A stretch of DNA of 64,000 bases from Brucella pecoris (GCF_006376675.1 NZ_VEWK01000002.1:62001-126000); one strand, 5' to 3'; shown: positions 39,929-49,176, counted from the first letter of the stretch. A program made the numbers and translations. Notes: generated by a model not told the origin, from the letters alone.

Positions 39929-41347
39929 TTAGTCCCAGTCCGACTCCGGCTTTTCAGGTCGAATGCCGCGCTTCTCGTCCAGCGTTTTGCGGGCCACTTC
40001 GGTCAGTCGGGCCTTGATGCGCACGGAGCCGTCTTCCAGATTCTCGCGTTCGACATTGCTGCCATGCTGGTAAATCCAATCGAGAAGATGAAGCTCGAAA
40101 GGAGACAGCAGGACATCGACCGAACCGAGTGCACCGGCTATCCGTGTTTCGATAAGCGAAAGCAACCTGTCAACGCCTTCACCGGTAATGGCCGAAAGAG
40201 GAATAGGACGCCCCTCCTCGCTGCCGGCTGCCGCAAGGCGCAGGGCAGCTTCCCGCCCACTTTCGTCAAGGTTGTCGATCTTGTTCCAGATTTCGACGAC
40301 ACGCTTGCGGTCCTGCGGCTCTATACCCAGCCCCGCAAGAATGTTTTCCACGTCTTCCGCCTGAGCAGCATTGTCCGGATCGGAAATGTCGCGGACATGC
40401 AGAATCAAGTCAGCCTCGACCACTTCCTCAAGCGTAGCGCGAAATGCAGCGACGAGATGGTGCGGCAGGTTTGAGATGAAACCAACCGTATCCGACAGGA
40501 TCACGGTTTCGCCATGCGGAAGGCGAATGCGGCGCAATGTCGGATCGAGCGTGGCGAAGAGCATGTCTTCGGCCAGCACTTCCGCACCGGTCATGCGATT
40601 GAAAAGCGTAGACTTTCCCGCATTGGTGTAGCCGACGAGTGCGACAATCGGATGCGGCACCTTGCGCCGCTTCTGGCGATGAAGCGTGCGGGTGCGCACG
40701 ACCGTTTCAAGCTCACGCTTGATCTTCAGGATCTTGTCCTGCAACAGACGTCGGTCGGCTTCGATCTGCGTTTCACCGGGGCCGCCGAGGAATCCGCCAC
40801 CACCGCGCTGACGCTCAAGGTGGGTCCAGCTTCTGACCAGGCGGCCCTTCTGATAATTCAGATGCGCCAGTTCGACCTGCAAGGCACCTTCCTTGGTGTT
40901 TGCACGCTCGCCGAAAATTTCGAGAATGAGTCCCGTACGGTCGATGACCTTGACGTTCCATTCCTTTTCCAGATTGCGCTGCTGCACCGGCGTCAGCGCA
41001 TGATCGACGATGACCAGCCCAATGGCCTTTTCCTCGACAGTTTCGGCAATGGCCTCTACTTTTCCCGCGCCGAGCAAGGTCGCAGGTCGCGGATTGGCAA
41101 CAATGACGATTTCGGCATGCTCGATGTCGAGATTGATCGCTCTGGCAAGCCCTACGGCTTCCTCAAGGCGTGCCTCATTCGAACGCTGAAACTGCGAGCG
41201 CGCGCCCTCGTCAGCGGTCGCACCGGCATTGTATCGCTCCGGCAGGACAGGAACGATGACGGCTGCCCTGGTGGGTTCAGGCTCTGAAATTTCAAAACCT
41301 TTATCTGCATCGGCAGATGTCGGCTTTTTATCCTTGAATTTGGACAA
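39929..41347 (-). CDS. hflX: Ribosome-associated GTPase HflX
   Basis: GTPase that splits stalled ribosomes in stress. It has 472 residues. The HflX N-terminal domain contains ATLLGAGKVEAI and DHALTPVQQRNLE, and the Gly-rich linker reads RQRGGGGFLGGPGETQ. The G domain has GYTNAGKSTLFN near residue 240, DTVGFISNLPHHL, and NKID. It lies directly after hfq, the standard hfq-hflX pair, with a hairpin between that may set their ratio. Confidence 0.96.
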   Translation of the reverse strand: MSKFKDKKPTSADADKGFEISEPEPTRAAVIVPVLPERYNAGATADEGARSQFQRSNEARLEEAVGLARAINLDIEHAEIVIVANPRPATLLGAGKVEAIAETVEEKAIGLVIVDHALTPVQQRNLEKEWNVKVIDRTGLILEIFGERANTKEGALQVELAHLNYQKGRLVRSWTHLERQRGGGGFLGGPGETQIEADRRLLQDKILKIKRELETVVRTRTLHRQKRRKVPHPIVALVGYTNAGKSTLFNRMTGAEVLAEDMLFATLDPTLRRIRLPHGETVILSDTVGFISNLPHHLVAAFRATLEEVVEADLILHVRDISDPDNAAQAEDVENILAGLGIEPQDRKRVVEIWNKIDNLDESGREAALRLAAAGSEEGRPIPLSAITGEGVDRLLSLIETRIAGALGSVDVLLSPFELHLLDWIYQHGSNVERENLEDGSVRIKARLTEVARKTLDEKRGIRPEKPESDWD

Positions 41348-41532
41348 GTATATGCACTCCGGGACGCGGAAACTGTGAAGAGCGCATTCAATCTGAAGAG
41401 ATCAGATCAATGCACTATCTGACATTGCAGATAAGTCACCGCCAAAGCTGTTTCAAATGAAAGACGCCCCGGATTGTTTGAACATGACGAACCGGACAAG
41501 CCGTGCGTGTCCGGTCATCATCAAGCAGAAAC

Positions 41533-41573
41533 AAAAAACTGGAGCGAGACGACATGGATCGTCACGCTCCAGC
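41533..41573 (-). terminator. Terminator or attenuator after hfq
   Basis: On the minus strand CTGGAGCG(T)GACGA, loop TCCATG, TCGTC(T)CGCTCCAG is followed by TTTTTTG. It begins 15 bases after the hfq stop and looks strong. A second hairpin, CCGGACA/TGTCCGG (41492-41514), follows. hflX therefore probably depends on read-through or its own promoter. Confidence 0.8.
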
Positions 41574-41588
41574 GAAAATCGGAAAGCG

Positions 41589-41825
41589 TCAGGCTTCTTC
41601 GCCTTCGAACATCTGCACAGGCTGGCTTGGCATGATCGTCGAAATCGCATGCTTGTAAACAAGCTGCGAATGACCGTCACGGCGCAGAAGCACGCAGAAA
41701 TTATCGAACGACGTTACAATGCCGGTCAGTTTCACGCCATTGATAAGAAAAATCGTCAGTGAGATTTTCTGCTTGCGTACAGAATTCAGAAAAAGGTCTT
41801 GTAGATTTTGCGATCGTTCAGCCAT
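41589..41825 (-). CDS. hfq: RNA chaperone Hfq
   Basis: Sm-like hexameric protein that pairs small RNAs with mRNAs. It has 78 residues: [28 protein letters not shown] (Sm1) and [21 protein letters not shown] (Sm2, with the YKHAIST motif). It lacks the long C-terminal tail of the enterobacterial protein, as is usual in alphaproteobacteria. Confidence 0.98.
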
Positions 41826-42055
41826 TGTTTTTATTCCTTTAATCGATCAGCAGCCAGCTCGCGATGTGTTAAACGAACACGCGCATGCACATAAATCAAG
41901 CACCGGAGCGTGCAAAACCGGTACTCGACCGCAATTGCTGTGGAAAGACAACTGCTTCGCTATTTAGCTTCGGTTAACAGGATGGGAATCTTTGCGCAAC
42001 CGTCAATTTCATTAGCGTATCGGCAATTCCTGGCGGGCAAGATCGCATCAGGCTC

Positions 42056-42886
42056 TCAGCCTGTCATGGCAAGCTCTTCTTTTTGCTGCGATTCAAGTAA
42101 AGGTTGCACCCTGTCCAATGCCCACATGTAAAAACTTCCGGGCTGGAGAGAAACAACTTCCTTGTGCTTTTTATGTATATGAAAGCCTATAAAATCAGGA
42201 TGATTGATCGGCTCCAGGCCATAGGCAGGATCATAGATGCGCGTGGCATCCTTCCCGACCCAATAGTAGAAGTTTTCCTGCGGTGCTGAACTCTTGAAAA
42301 TCCCGTATTTGCGGGCGAGGCGCGAGATGCCGTCATTACCAAAGACAGTGATGCCGATCGAGGCGGGCGTTACTTCCTTGCCGATCAGGCGATAGTAAAT
42401 TGGACGTAATTTTCCTCTGCGCACGCCCAGCCAGTTAGGCAGAGGATAGTTAGCCGATATGTAGGTCTCAAATTCGCGAATAATCGGATGATCATGCGGA
42501 AGATAGAGCGCGGACACGCCGACCCGAAAACGATTCTCCCGCGCGAGATATGGTTTGTTCGGATCGGGATGAAACTGCTTTAGCAGATAGACATCCGTAT
42601 CCAGCCAGACGCCCTGCTGATATTTCATCAGCATGATACGGAAAATATCGCTGAATTGAACGATAGTCCGTTTGGAGCTGAAATTCGGATAGTTCGGGTC
42701 AAGCCGTTTGAATGTCGTTTCAGGCAGAATACTGCCAGCATCGTGCAGCTCGACGCCCGGTGGTACATTCTCGATCGGAGCGTAGGCAAAGAGCTTTACC
42801 CTTTGACCGGTCATAACCATTGATGCAAGACAAACGCAATCGACCTCTCGCAAACGCGAGCCGTACCAGAACGTACAGATATCCAT
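42056..42886 (-). CDS. GT32-like glycosyltransferase, capsular/LPS sugar type
   Basis: A 276-residue protein with the sugar-binding DxD region SDIFRIMLMKYQQGVWLDTD near residues 78-98, typical of Gly_transf_sug (Och1-like) transferases and alpha-1,4-GlcNAc/galactosyltransferases. The start MDICTFWYGSRLREVDCVCLAS corresponds to the donor-nucleotide part of the fold. No signal peptide or TM segment is evident, so it is probably cytoplasmic or peripheral. It sits between trkA and hfq, genes that are normally close together in this group. Acceptor and donor cannot be told. Confidence 0.78.
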   Translation of the reverse strand: MDICTFWYGSRLREVDCVCLASMVMTGQRVKLFAYAPIENVPPGVELHDAGSILPETTFKRLDPNYPNFSSKRTIVQFSDIFRIMLMKYQQGVWLDTDVYLLKQFHPDPNKPYLARENRFRVGVSALYLPHDHPIIREFETYISANYPLPNWLGVRRGKLRPIYYRLIGKEVTPASIGITVFGNDGISRLARKYGIFKSSAPQENFYYWVGKDATRIYDPAYGLEPINHPDFIGFHIHKKHKEVVSLQPGSFYMWALDRVQPLLESQQKEELAMTG

Positions 42887-42934
42887 GTCAGCCCCTAAGC
42901 CTTAACCCCGGCTGAAGCTAACACAAAGTTGTGA

Positions 42935-44311
42935 TCAGAAGAACTCCAGACTGACGCGGAACATCTGTTCCACATGCTTTACCGCGTCAGATGTTGCGAA
43001 AATGACGACGCGATCCCTGGGCTTGATCCGCACATCGCCATTCGGGCGGATCACCTGCCCGTCACGATAGATCGCTCCGATTCGCAAGCCTTCCGGCAGG
43101 TCGAGATCACGCAATGGAGCGCCAACGAGCGAGGAGGTCTCGAGGGCTTCGGCCTCGATCAGTTCAGCCATGTCGCGGTAAACGCTATACACGGCTCGAA
43201 TGCGGCCCCGTCGCACATGCTGGAGGATTTTCGAGATCGTGACAGCCTTCGGATTTATATAGGCGTCGATCCCCACCATATGGGTGAAATCCTGATAGGC
43301 AACCGTATTCAGAAGAGCCATATTGGACTTGCAACCAAGACGTTTTGCCATGATGCTTGATAGAATATTGACCTGATCCTGATTGGTCAGCGCGACCATC
43401 AGATCGGCGTCCTGAATATCAGCTTCCTGCAAAATATTCTGGTCCAGCGCGCTGCCGTGCAACACCATGGTGCGCTTTAGCTGATCTGCAATCGCGAATG
43501 CGCGGTCGTGTTCGCTTTCGATCATCTTGACGCGCGTATGCCACTTGCGATCCTCGATGGCCTTGGCCACGTAGAGACCGATATTGCCGCCGCCTGCGAT
43601 AACGATGCGGCTGGCTTCCGGCTTTTCATGCCCGAACAGACCCAATGTGCGACGGACCTGCTCACGCGTGGTCACGACATAGGCCAGATCCCCCGCATTC
43701 AGCTCGTCGGAAGAACGCGGGATAAACAGGCTGTCATTGCGCACCACACCGACGACGGTTGCTGCGAGATCGGGAAACAGATCGGTGAGCTGTTTCAGCG
43801 GCGTATTGATGACCGGGCATTCCTCAAGACATTCGATAGCGAGACCGATGATCTTGTCGTCGGCAAAGCGCAGCACGTCTGTTGCACCCTGCAACGCGAT
43901 GCGCCGCAGAACCACCTCACCCACTTCCAGCTCTGGCGAGATGATGACGTCGATTGGCAGGTTTTCGCGCAGGAACAAATCCTGATATTCGGCCTTGAGA
44001 TAGGAGTGGGCACGGATGCGGGCAATCTTGGTCGGCACGTTGAAGACAGAATGCGCCACCTGACAGGCCACCATATTGACCTCATCGGACAAGGTGACCG
44101 CGATGATCATATCCGCTTCGTCGGCACCGGCGGCCGCAAGCACATCAGGCTGCGAACCGTGGCCGACAAAGCCCCGGACATCGAGCGTGTCGCGCACGAT
44201 TTCGATGTGGCGTGCCGATGTGTCGATGACGGAGACGTCGTTCTCCTCGGCGGCAAGCCGCTCGGCGATGCCGTATCCGACCTGCCCTGCTCCGCAAACG
44301 ATTACCCGCAT
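42935..44311 (-). CDS. trkA: Trk system potassium uptake regulatory protein TrkA
   Basis: NAD-binding peripheral subunit that gates Trk/Ktr potassium channels. It has 458 residues made of two RCK units: Rossmann motifs VIVCGAGQVGYGIAERLA near residue 3 and RIVIAGGGNIGLYVAKAIE near 235, each followed by an RCK-C domain (GAPLRDLDLPEGLRIGAI, the second). It is downstream of ntrX on the same strand, with a dispersed repeat in the 130-base gap. No trkH gene is in the window. Confidence 0.97.
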   Translation of the reverse strand: MRVIVCGAGQVGYGIAERLAAEENDVSVIDTSARHIEIVRDTLDVRGFVGHGSQPDVLAAAGADEADMIIAVTLSDEVNMVACQVAHSVFNVPTKIARIRAHSYLKAEYQDLFLRENLPIDVIISPELEVGEVVLRRIALQGATDVLRFADDKIIGLAIECLEECPVINTPLKQLTDLFPDLAATVVGVVRNDSLFIPRSSDELNAGDLAYVVTTREQVRRTLGLFGHEKPEASRIVIAGGGNIGLYVAKAIEDRKWHTRVKMIESEHDRAFAIADQLKRTMVLHGSALDQNILQEADIQDADLMVALTNQDQVNILSSIMAKRLGCKSNMALLNTVAYQDFTHMVGIDAYINPKAVTISKILQHVRRGRIRAVYSVYRDMAELIEAEALETSSLVGAPLRDLDLPEGLRIGAIYRDGQVIRPNGDVRIKPRDRVVIFATSDAVKHVEQMFRVSLEFF

Positions 44312-44333
44312 GACCGCTCCGCCTGAGACAATT

Positions 44334-44438
44334 AGAGCATTTCCAGCAAAAGTGCGAAGCGGTTTTGCGTAGGATAATGCGACAAAACTAATATTTAGAG
44401 CGTCTCCAGCATCTCCGCTTTAGCTGGAGCGCTCTAAC
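44334..44438 (+). repeat. Full-length dispersed ~105 bp repeat (ntrX-trkA gap)
   Basis: Left half AGAGCATTTCCAGCAAAAGT, CGAAGCGGTTTTGCGTAGGA, shared almost exactly with the element at 54988-55092 (inverted). The right half is a hairpin, AGAGCG(T)CTCCAGC and GCTGGAGCGCTCT. Because it lies between ntrX and trkA on the transcribed strand, the hairpin may act as a processing or weak termination site. Confidence 0.75.
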
Positions 44439-44441
44439 TAC

Positions 44442-45803
44442 TTATACGCCCAGAGATTTCAGTTTGCGATGCAGCGCCGAACGCTCCATGCCAACGAACT
44501 CCGCCGTACGCGAAATATTGCCGCCGAAGCGGTTGATCTGCGCAATCAGATATTCCTTCTCGAAACGCTCGCGTGCCTCGCGCAACGGGAGCGCCATGAT
44601 GTGCTGGTCCGACTCTGTCGGAGCACGCGGCAGCGTGTCTCCGATTTCAGCCGGCAGAAGATCAGCCGTCACCGGTGCTTCGGGATCGTCGCCACGCGCC
44701 AGAATCATCAGGCGTTCGACATTGTTGCGAAGCTGGCGAAGATTGCCCGGCCAGCTATGCGCCTGCAGAACCGCCATGGCATCCGGGCCGATCTTGCGCG
44801 GCTTGATACCTGCCTGTTCGGCAATCTGCTTCATGAAGTAATCGACCAGGGATGGAATATCCTCGCGCCGGGCAGCCAGCGGCGGTACCTGCACCGGAAC
44901 CACCGAAAGACGGTGGAACAGATCCTCGCGGAATGTGCCTTCCGCAATCATGCCCTCAAGGTTCTGAGCCGTCGAGGAGATGATGCGCACATCCACCTTC
45001 ACACGCTTGGTGCCCCCGACGCGTTCGAATTGCTGGTCGACAAGTACGCGCAGAATCTTGTTCTGTGTCTCGCGCGGCATATCCGCCACTTCATCGAGGT
45101 AGAGGATACCGCTATGGGCTTCTTCCAGAGCACCAACCTTGCGCTCGCCGCCGTCCATTTCCGTGCCGAAAAGCTCGATCTCCATGCGCTCCGGCGTGAT
45201 GTTCGCCGCATTGACCGTCACAAACGGCCCGTCGGCCCGGCTCGACTGCGCATGGATGGCACGCGCAACAAGTTCCTTGCCCGCGCCTGACGGACCCGTG
45301 ATCATGATGCGGCTGTTGGTCGGCGCGACGCGCTCGATCGTCTGGCGTAACTGGTTCATTGCCAGCGAGGCGCCGATCAGTTCGAGATGGTCGCCGGTAC
45401 GCTTGCGCAGGTTCGAGACTTCACGCTTCAGCTTCGAAGTTTCGAGCGCCCGTTCCGCGACGAGAATGAGGCGGTCGGCCTTGAACGGCTTTTCGATGAA
45501 ATCGTAAGCGCCGCGTCGGATCGCCGACACCGCCGTTTCGATGTTGCCATGACCGGAAATCATCACCACCGGTAGGTCGGGATGCTGCTTCTTGATTTCA
45601 TCGAGCAGCGCCAAGCCGTCCAGACGGCTGCCCTGCAGCCAGATGTCCAGAAAAACCAGTCGGGGAACGCGATCATTGATCGCTGCAAGAGCGCTGTCCG
45701 CGTCGAAAGCCGTGCGTGTCTCATGGCCTTCATCGCTCAGAATGCCTGCAACAAGTTCCCGGATATCCGTTTCGTCATCAACTACAAGAATATCGGCAGC
45801 CAT
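44442..45803 (-). CDS. ntrX: Nitrogen-regulation response regulator NtrX, lacking GAFTGA
   Basis: Response regulator partner of NtrY, 453 residues. The receiver domain (1-120) has the phospho-acceptor Asp in LVFLDIWLQGS. An AAA+ sigma54-activator domain follows (Walker A GPSGAGKELVARAI near residue 169; LYLDEVADMPRETQNKILRVL). A Fis-type helix-turn-helix ends it (NISRTAEFVGMERSALHRKL). The loop that should read ELFGHxxGAFTGA is ELFGTEMDGGERKVGALE, so GAFTGA, the sigma54 contact, is absent. It probably regulates without sigma54. One base separates it from ntrY. Confidence 0.96.
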   Translation of the reverse strand: MAADILVVDDETDIRELVAGILSDEGHETRTAFDADSALAAINDRVPRLVFLDIWLQGSRLDGLALLDEIKKQHPDLPVVMISGHGNIETAVSAIRRGAYDFIEKPFKADRLILVAERALETSKLKREVSNLRKRTGDHLELIGASLAMNQLRQTIERVAPTNSRIMITGPSGAGKELVARAIHAQSSRADGPFVTVNAANITPERMEIELFGTEMDGGERKVGALEEAHSGILYLDEVADMPRETQNKILRVLVDQQFERVGGTKRVKVDVRIISSTAQNLEGMIAEGTFREDLFHRLSVVPVQVPPLAARREDIPSLVDYFMKQIAEQAGIKPRKIGPDAMAVLQAHSWPGNLRQLRNNVERLMILARGDDPEAPVTADLLPAEIGDTLPRAPTESDQHIMALPLREARERFEKEYLIAQINRFGGNISRTAEFVGMERSALHRKLKSLGV

Positions 45804-45804
45804 A

Positions 45805-48117
45805 TCAAATCACCTGTCCAGCTCTGTTCTTTTCGTCATTTTCCGTATTCGTGCCAGCTTGGCTGGCAGGTCCCGTGCTCACGCCCACCTCGTCGGCAGG
45901 CGCTTGCGGAAAGACCATACGTATCATCGCGCCCCGTCCTCCATGGAAGTCCGGAGGCGCGTCATGCAATTCCAGATGCCCGCCATGATCCTCAACGATC
46001 TTGCGGACAATCGCGAGACCAAGACCAGTGCCCTTCTCCCGCGTCGTCATGTAGGGTTCGAGCAGCTTCTGGCGATCGTCACCCGGTAAGCCCTTGCCAT
46101 TGTCGATGATATCGACAACCAGATGCCCATCCGCCTGATAAGAACGAATAAGAATGTGTCCCTCATCGCGATCTTCCTTCGGAAGTCCGTCAATGGCTTC
46201 ACTGGCATTCTTGATGACATTGCCAAACGCCTGCCCGATCAGGCGGCTGTCAAAGGAACCAACCAGCTTTTCTGTCCCAAAATCATTCTGGAACCGGATA
46301 TCGCTGCGGCTGACTTCAATCAGGAAAGAGGCTTCGCGCAATGCCTCGCGCATATCCATAAGCCGCATTTCCGGCTTCGGCATGCGGGCAAAAGCCGAAA
46401 ATTCATCGACCATGCGCCCGATATCGCCCACCTGGCGAATGATCGTATCCGTGCACTGGTCGAAAACTTCACGATCCTCGGTAATCACCTTGCCGTAACG
46501 GCGACGAATGCGTTCTGCGGAAAGCTGGATCGGCGTAAGCGGATTCTTGATCTCATGCGCAATGCGGCGTGCGACATCCGCCCAGGCGGACGAGCGCTGC
46601 GCCTGCACCAGATCGGTGATGTCATCCACCGTCACCACATAGGAATGATCTTCGGATTCCGTATCTTCGACAGTCACCTGCACATTGAAGGTGCGGGCCA
46701 CCCCACCACGGGTCATGCTGACCTGCTCACGGTGTACGGCGCGCCCCGTTGAACGGGTGACCTCGAAAGCCTGCCCGATCTCAGGCGCGATACTGGTGAG
46801 ATTCTTGCCGACAGCATCTTCCGATGTGACCCCGAACATATGCTCTGCGGAACGGTTCAGAATGGAAATACAGCCGTCCGTTTCGATACCAATGACGCCT
46901 GCCGTCACCCCCGAAAGCACGGCTTCGGAGAAACGGCGGCGCTCATCGATCTGGTCCTTGGCTGAAATCAGTTCGTTACGCTGGCTCTTAAGTTCCGCGA
47001 CCATGTTGTTGAAAGTACCGGACAAAGCACCAACGTCGCCATCCGAAGTCCGCACAGGCACCGAGACGTCGAGATTGCCCGCCGCCACGTCATCCGACGC
47101 TCCGATCAGCAGTCGGATCGGGCGAACCAGCCGGTCAGCGACGGCAATACCGGTCCAAATCGCCGAAAGCAGGACAATCAGCGTCAGGCCGAAATAGAGC
47201 AGTGCGAACGCGATCTGTGTCGGAATGCGGTTCGCGTCCATGTCCTGATAGCGCTGGGTGTTGGCTTCCATCAGGCGCATGGCGTCGATAATCTGCGAAT
47301 CCACAGCCCGAACAGTATAAAGATAGACATCAGGTATCTCGCGCATCTTGATGATGGCGCCGACGAAATTACTGTTTCCTGGAGGAATGATAACCGGCTT
47401 GCCGTCCAGAGCCGTTTTCAACGCATCTTCCGTCGGTGGAGGCAAATGACCTTCAACACCGGTGTTGCTCTTTACGACCACATCACCGTTTTCGCGCACC
47501 AGAAACGCGCCAAGCAGACCGCGACCGCGTGCCTGCAGCGTCATCGTATCAATAAATCTTTGGCGATCGAGACTGTAAACAGTGCGTTGCCCGTCCAGAT
47601 CCTGCAACATCGAATAGGACGTGCTTTGCAGATTGAGTGCGGTTTCCCGAATATAGGCGGTCGTCAGGCTCTGCGATGAACTCACAATATCGCGTGTATT
47701 GGTATCGAACCAGCGATCCAGACCGAGATTGAGCGTTACTGAGGCCACGATGGCGACCACGATAGCGGGCACCGCCGCGATCAGCGAAAACAGCGCTACG
47801 ATACGGACATGCAGGCGCGAAGCGGCTTTTCCAAGCCGCCGCGCCATGATGATGCGATAGACTTCGCGGCAGATCAGCAGAATAAGGAACAGGATCAGCG
47901 CGACATTGATGATGACCAATGTCAGCGTGACGGTCCGGTCCGGCGTGATAGGCGTGATGCCAATCAGAATGGCAAAGGAAGCCGACGCAGTAATAAGCGC
48001 TGAAACAACAGTGATAATGCCCGGAAGCGCCAGAAGCCTGCGCCCTTCGCCGCCTTGCGATGATTGTGTCTCGCTGTTCATGTCCGCCGTCAGACTCGCC
48101 GTGTTCATGTTAACCAT
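45805..48117 (-). CDS. ntrY: Nitrogen-regulation sensor histidine kinase NtrY
   Basis: Membrane sensor kinase of about 770 residues. There are TM segments near the N terminus and about residue 300 flanking a periplasmic/sensor part, then a HAMP domain (RLLIGASDDVAAGNLDVSVPV) and a PAS domain (GIETDGCISILNRSAEHMFG). The HisKA phospho-acceptor is in RRIAHEIKNPLTPIQLSAER, and the HATPase has DNGKGLPGDDR and GTGLGLAIVRKIVEDHGG. The start is uncertain: ATG at 48117 or 48108 fits; an upstream frame reaches 48201. It is the first gene of ntrYX, with probable NtrX sites just upstream. Confidence 0.95.
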   Translation of the reverse strand: MVNMNTASLTADMNSETQSSQGGEGRRLLALPGIITVVSALITASASFAILIGITPITPDRTVTLTLVIINVALILFLILLICREVYRIIMARRLGKAASRLHVRIVALFSLIAAVPAIVVAIVASVTLNLGLDRWFDTNTRDIVSSSQSLTTAYIRETALNLQSTSYSMLQDLDGQRTVYSLDRQRFIDTMTLQARGRGLLGAFLVRENGDVVVKSNTGVEGHLPPPTEDALKTALDGKPVIIPPGNSNFVGAIIKMREIPDVYLYTVRAVDSQIIDAMRLMEANTQRYQDMDANRIPTQIAFALLYFGLTLIVLLSAIWTGIAVADRLVRPIRLLIGASDDVAAGNLDVSVPVRTSDGDVGALSGTFNNMVAELKSQRNELISAKDQIDERRRFSEAVLSGVTAGVIGIETDGCISILNRSAEHMFGVTSEDAVGKNLTSIAPEIGQAFEVTRSTGRAVHREQVSMTRGGVARTFNVQVTVEDTESEDHSYVVTVDDITDLVQAQRSSAWADVARRIAHEIKNPLTPIQLSAERIRRRYGKVITEDREVFDQCTDTIIRQVGDIGRMVDEFSAFARMPKPEMRLMDMREALREASFLIEVSRSDIRFQNDFGTEKLVGSFDSRLIGQAFGNVIKNASEAIDGLPKEDRDEGHILIRSYQADGHLVVDIIDNGKGLPGDDRQKLLEPYMTTREKGTGLGLAIVRKIVEDHGGHLELHDAPPDFHGGRGAMIRMVFPQAPADEVGVSTGPASQAGTNTENDEKNRAGQVI

Positions 48118-48130
48118 GTTACCCAATACC

Positions 48131-48172
48131 GTTGCATCTATGCAACGCATTGTGGCGAAAATGCAACGTTTG
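48131..48172 (-). promoter_or_regulatory. Palindrome and repeated half-sites upstream of ntrY
   Basis: GTTGCAT-CT-ATGCAAC (48131-48146) is a perfect 7-base-arm palindrome, and ATGCAACG recurs 21 bases (two helical turns) further at 48161. Overlapping these are CAA-CGCA-TTG (48143-48152) and CAA-CGT-TTG (48164-48172), which fit the CAA-N2-5-TTG pattern I recall for NtrX binding. The sites lie 14-55 bases before the ntrY start, so autoregulation is likely. Confidence 0.55.
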
Positions 48173-48281
48173 TTTCGAACTGAGCTGTTGATGAAGAACA
48201 ACTCGCGCTCGGAGGCGGTTCGGACGTCCAGCGATCAGCCCTACAGGCTCACATACGGCTCTCAATTTCGAGAGAAATACT

Positions 48282-48779
48282 TCAGAAATTGAGCCTGGCC
48301 ATCGCCAGTGAGTCGACAAACGCACCGGCTCTGAAGGCATCTTTTTTCCGAAGACCTTCCGAAACGAAACCGAACTTCTCATAGAGCCGGATTGCGGCGG
48401 CATTATCGACATAAACGGTCAGTTCAAGCCGCTTCAGACCGAGCCAGTTGTCGGCGACATCGATCAGCTCGCTCATCAGTGCTGTGCCGATACCCTTGCC
48501 GACATGATCGTCATGTATGCCTAATATGATATCTGCTGCATGGCTCCGTCGTCCTCTGTGTCGCACCAAGGCAGCATTTCCAACAATCACTTCATTGATA
48601 GTGGCAACGATTACCGTTGCTTCCGGACCGAGCGACTCCAGCCATTTCTTCGTGATATCGAGGCGTTGGAACGGGGTGCGTAATGTACCGAACCGGAATC
48701 CCGGCATGTTTTGCAAACCGGTGAGGCCTTCGGCATCTGTGGCTTCAACCGCACGAATGACGAGATTGTCTGGCCGCAT
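48282..48779 (-). CDS. GNAT-family N-acetyltransferase
   Basis: A 165-residue acetyl-CoA-dependent acetyltransferase starting MRPDNLVIRAVEATDAEGLTG (ATG 48779, with GGGAG five bases before; the longer frame is discarded). The CoA-binding block is IHDDHVGKGIGTALMSELIDVA, then LELTVYVDNAAAIRLYEKFGFVSEGLRKK, the pattern of RimJ/RimL-like or PhiX-type small-molecule acetyltransferases. The substrate is unknown. It may be co-transcribed with the small gene 36 bases upstream. Confidence 0.9.
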   Translation of the reverse strand: MRPDNLVIRAVEATDAEGLTGLQNMPGFRFGTLRTPFQRLDITKKWLESLGPEATVIVATINEVIVGNAALVRHRGRRSHAADIILGIHDDHVGKGIGTALMSELIDVADNWLGLKRLELTVYVDNAAAIRLYEKFGFVSEGLRKKDAFRAGAFVDSLAMARLNF

Positions 48780-48815
48780 TTGAACTCCCGTGCCTGTTAC
48801 ATTGCTCAAATAATC

Positions 48816-48986
48816 TCAGTTCGTCCACTGACAGATATCCAGACAGATCGAAACCGGCTGGCGGTTCTTATCGCAAATACACCCGTTCGAGGCGGCGTAA
48901 GATAACAGCGGAATGTCCCGGCAATAAAATGAAGAAGTTGCAGCAAATATGGTGCCCCAAGCAGTCAGGCACAATATCCAATACAT
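48816..48986 (-). CDS. Small Cys-rich exported or membrane peptide, hypothetical
   Basis: A 56-residue frame, too short for usual gene finding, preceded by AAGGAGG five bases before the ATG, one of the best ribosome binding sites in the window. It starts MYWILCLTAWGTIFAATSSF, hydrophobic through about residue 20, and has six Cys (6, 22, 36, 38, 48, 52), including CIC and CLDIC. It lies 36 bases upstream of the GNAT gene on the same strand. I recognise no family. The N terminus lacks a clear positive charge, so it may be an unusual signal, an anchor or a structured peptide. Confidence 0.5.
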   Translation of the reverse strand: MYWILCLTAWGTIFAATSSFYCRDIPLLSYAASNGCICDKNRQPVSICLDICQWTN

Positions 48987-49176
48987 CTTGACCTCCTTGC
49001 GCTGGAAGATCAGACATTCTCCTTGCTGACAGCAAAATTCTCAATGCCAACAAATAACCGGTAAATATATAAATTTCTATTCCGCCCGTTGTGATGGTTT
49101 TACACTATCTGTCGAACTATCGTTCCCTTGGTTTTACGCCTGAACAACCGGACACCTTCACGAGCTTTCTTAAAAG

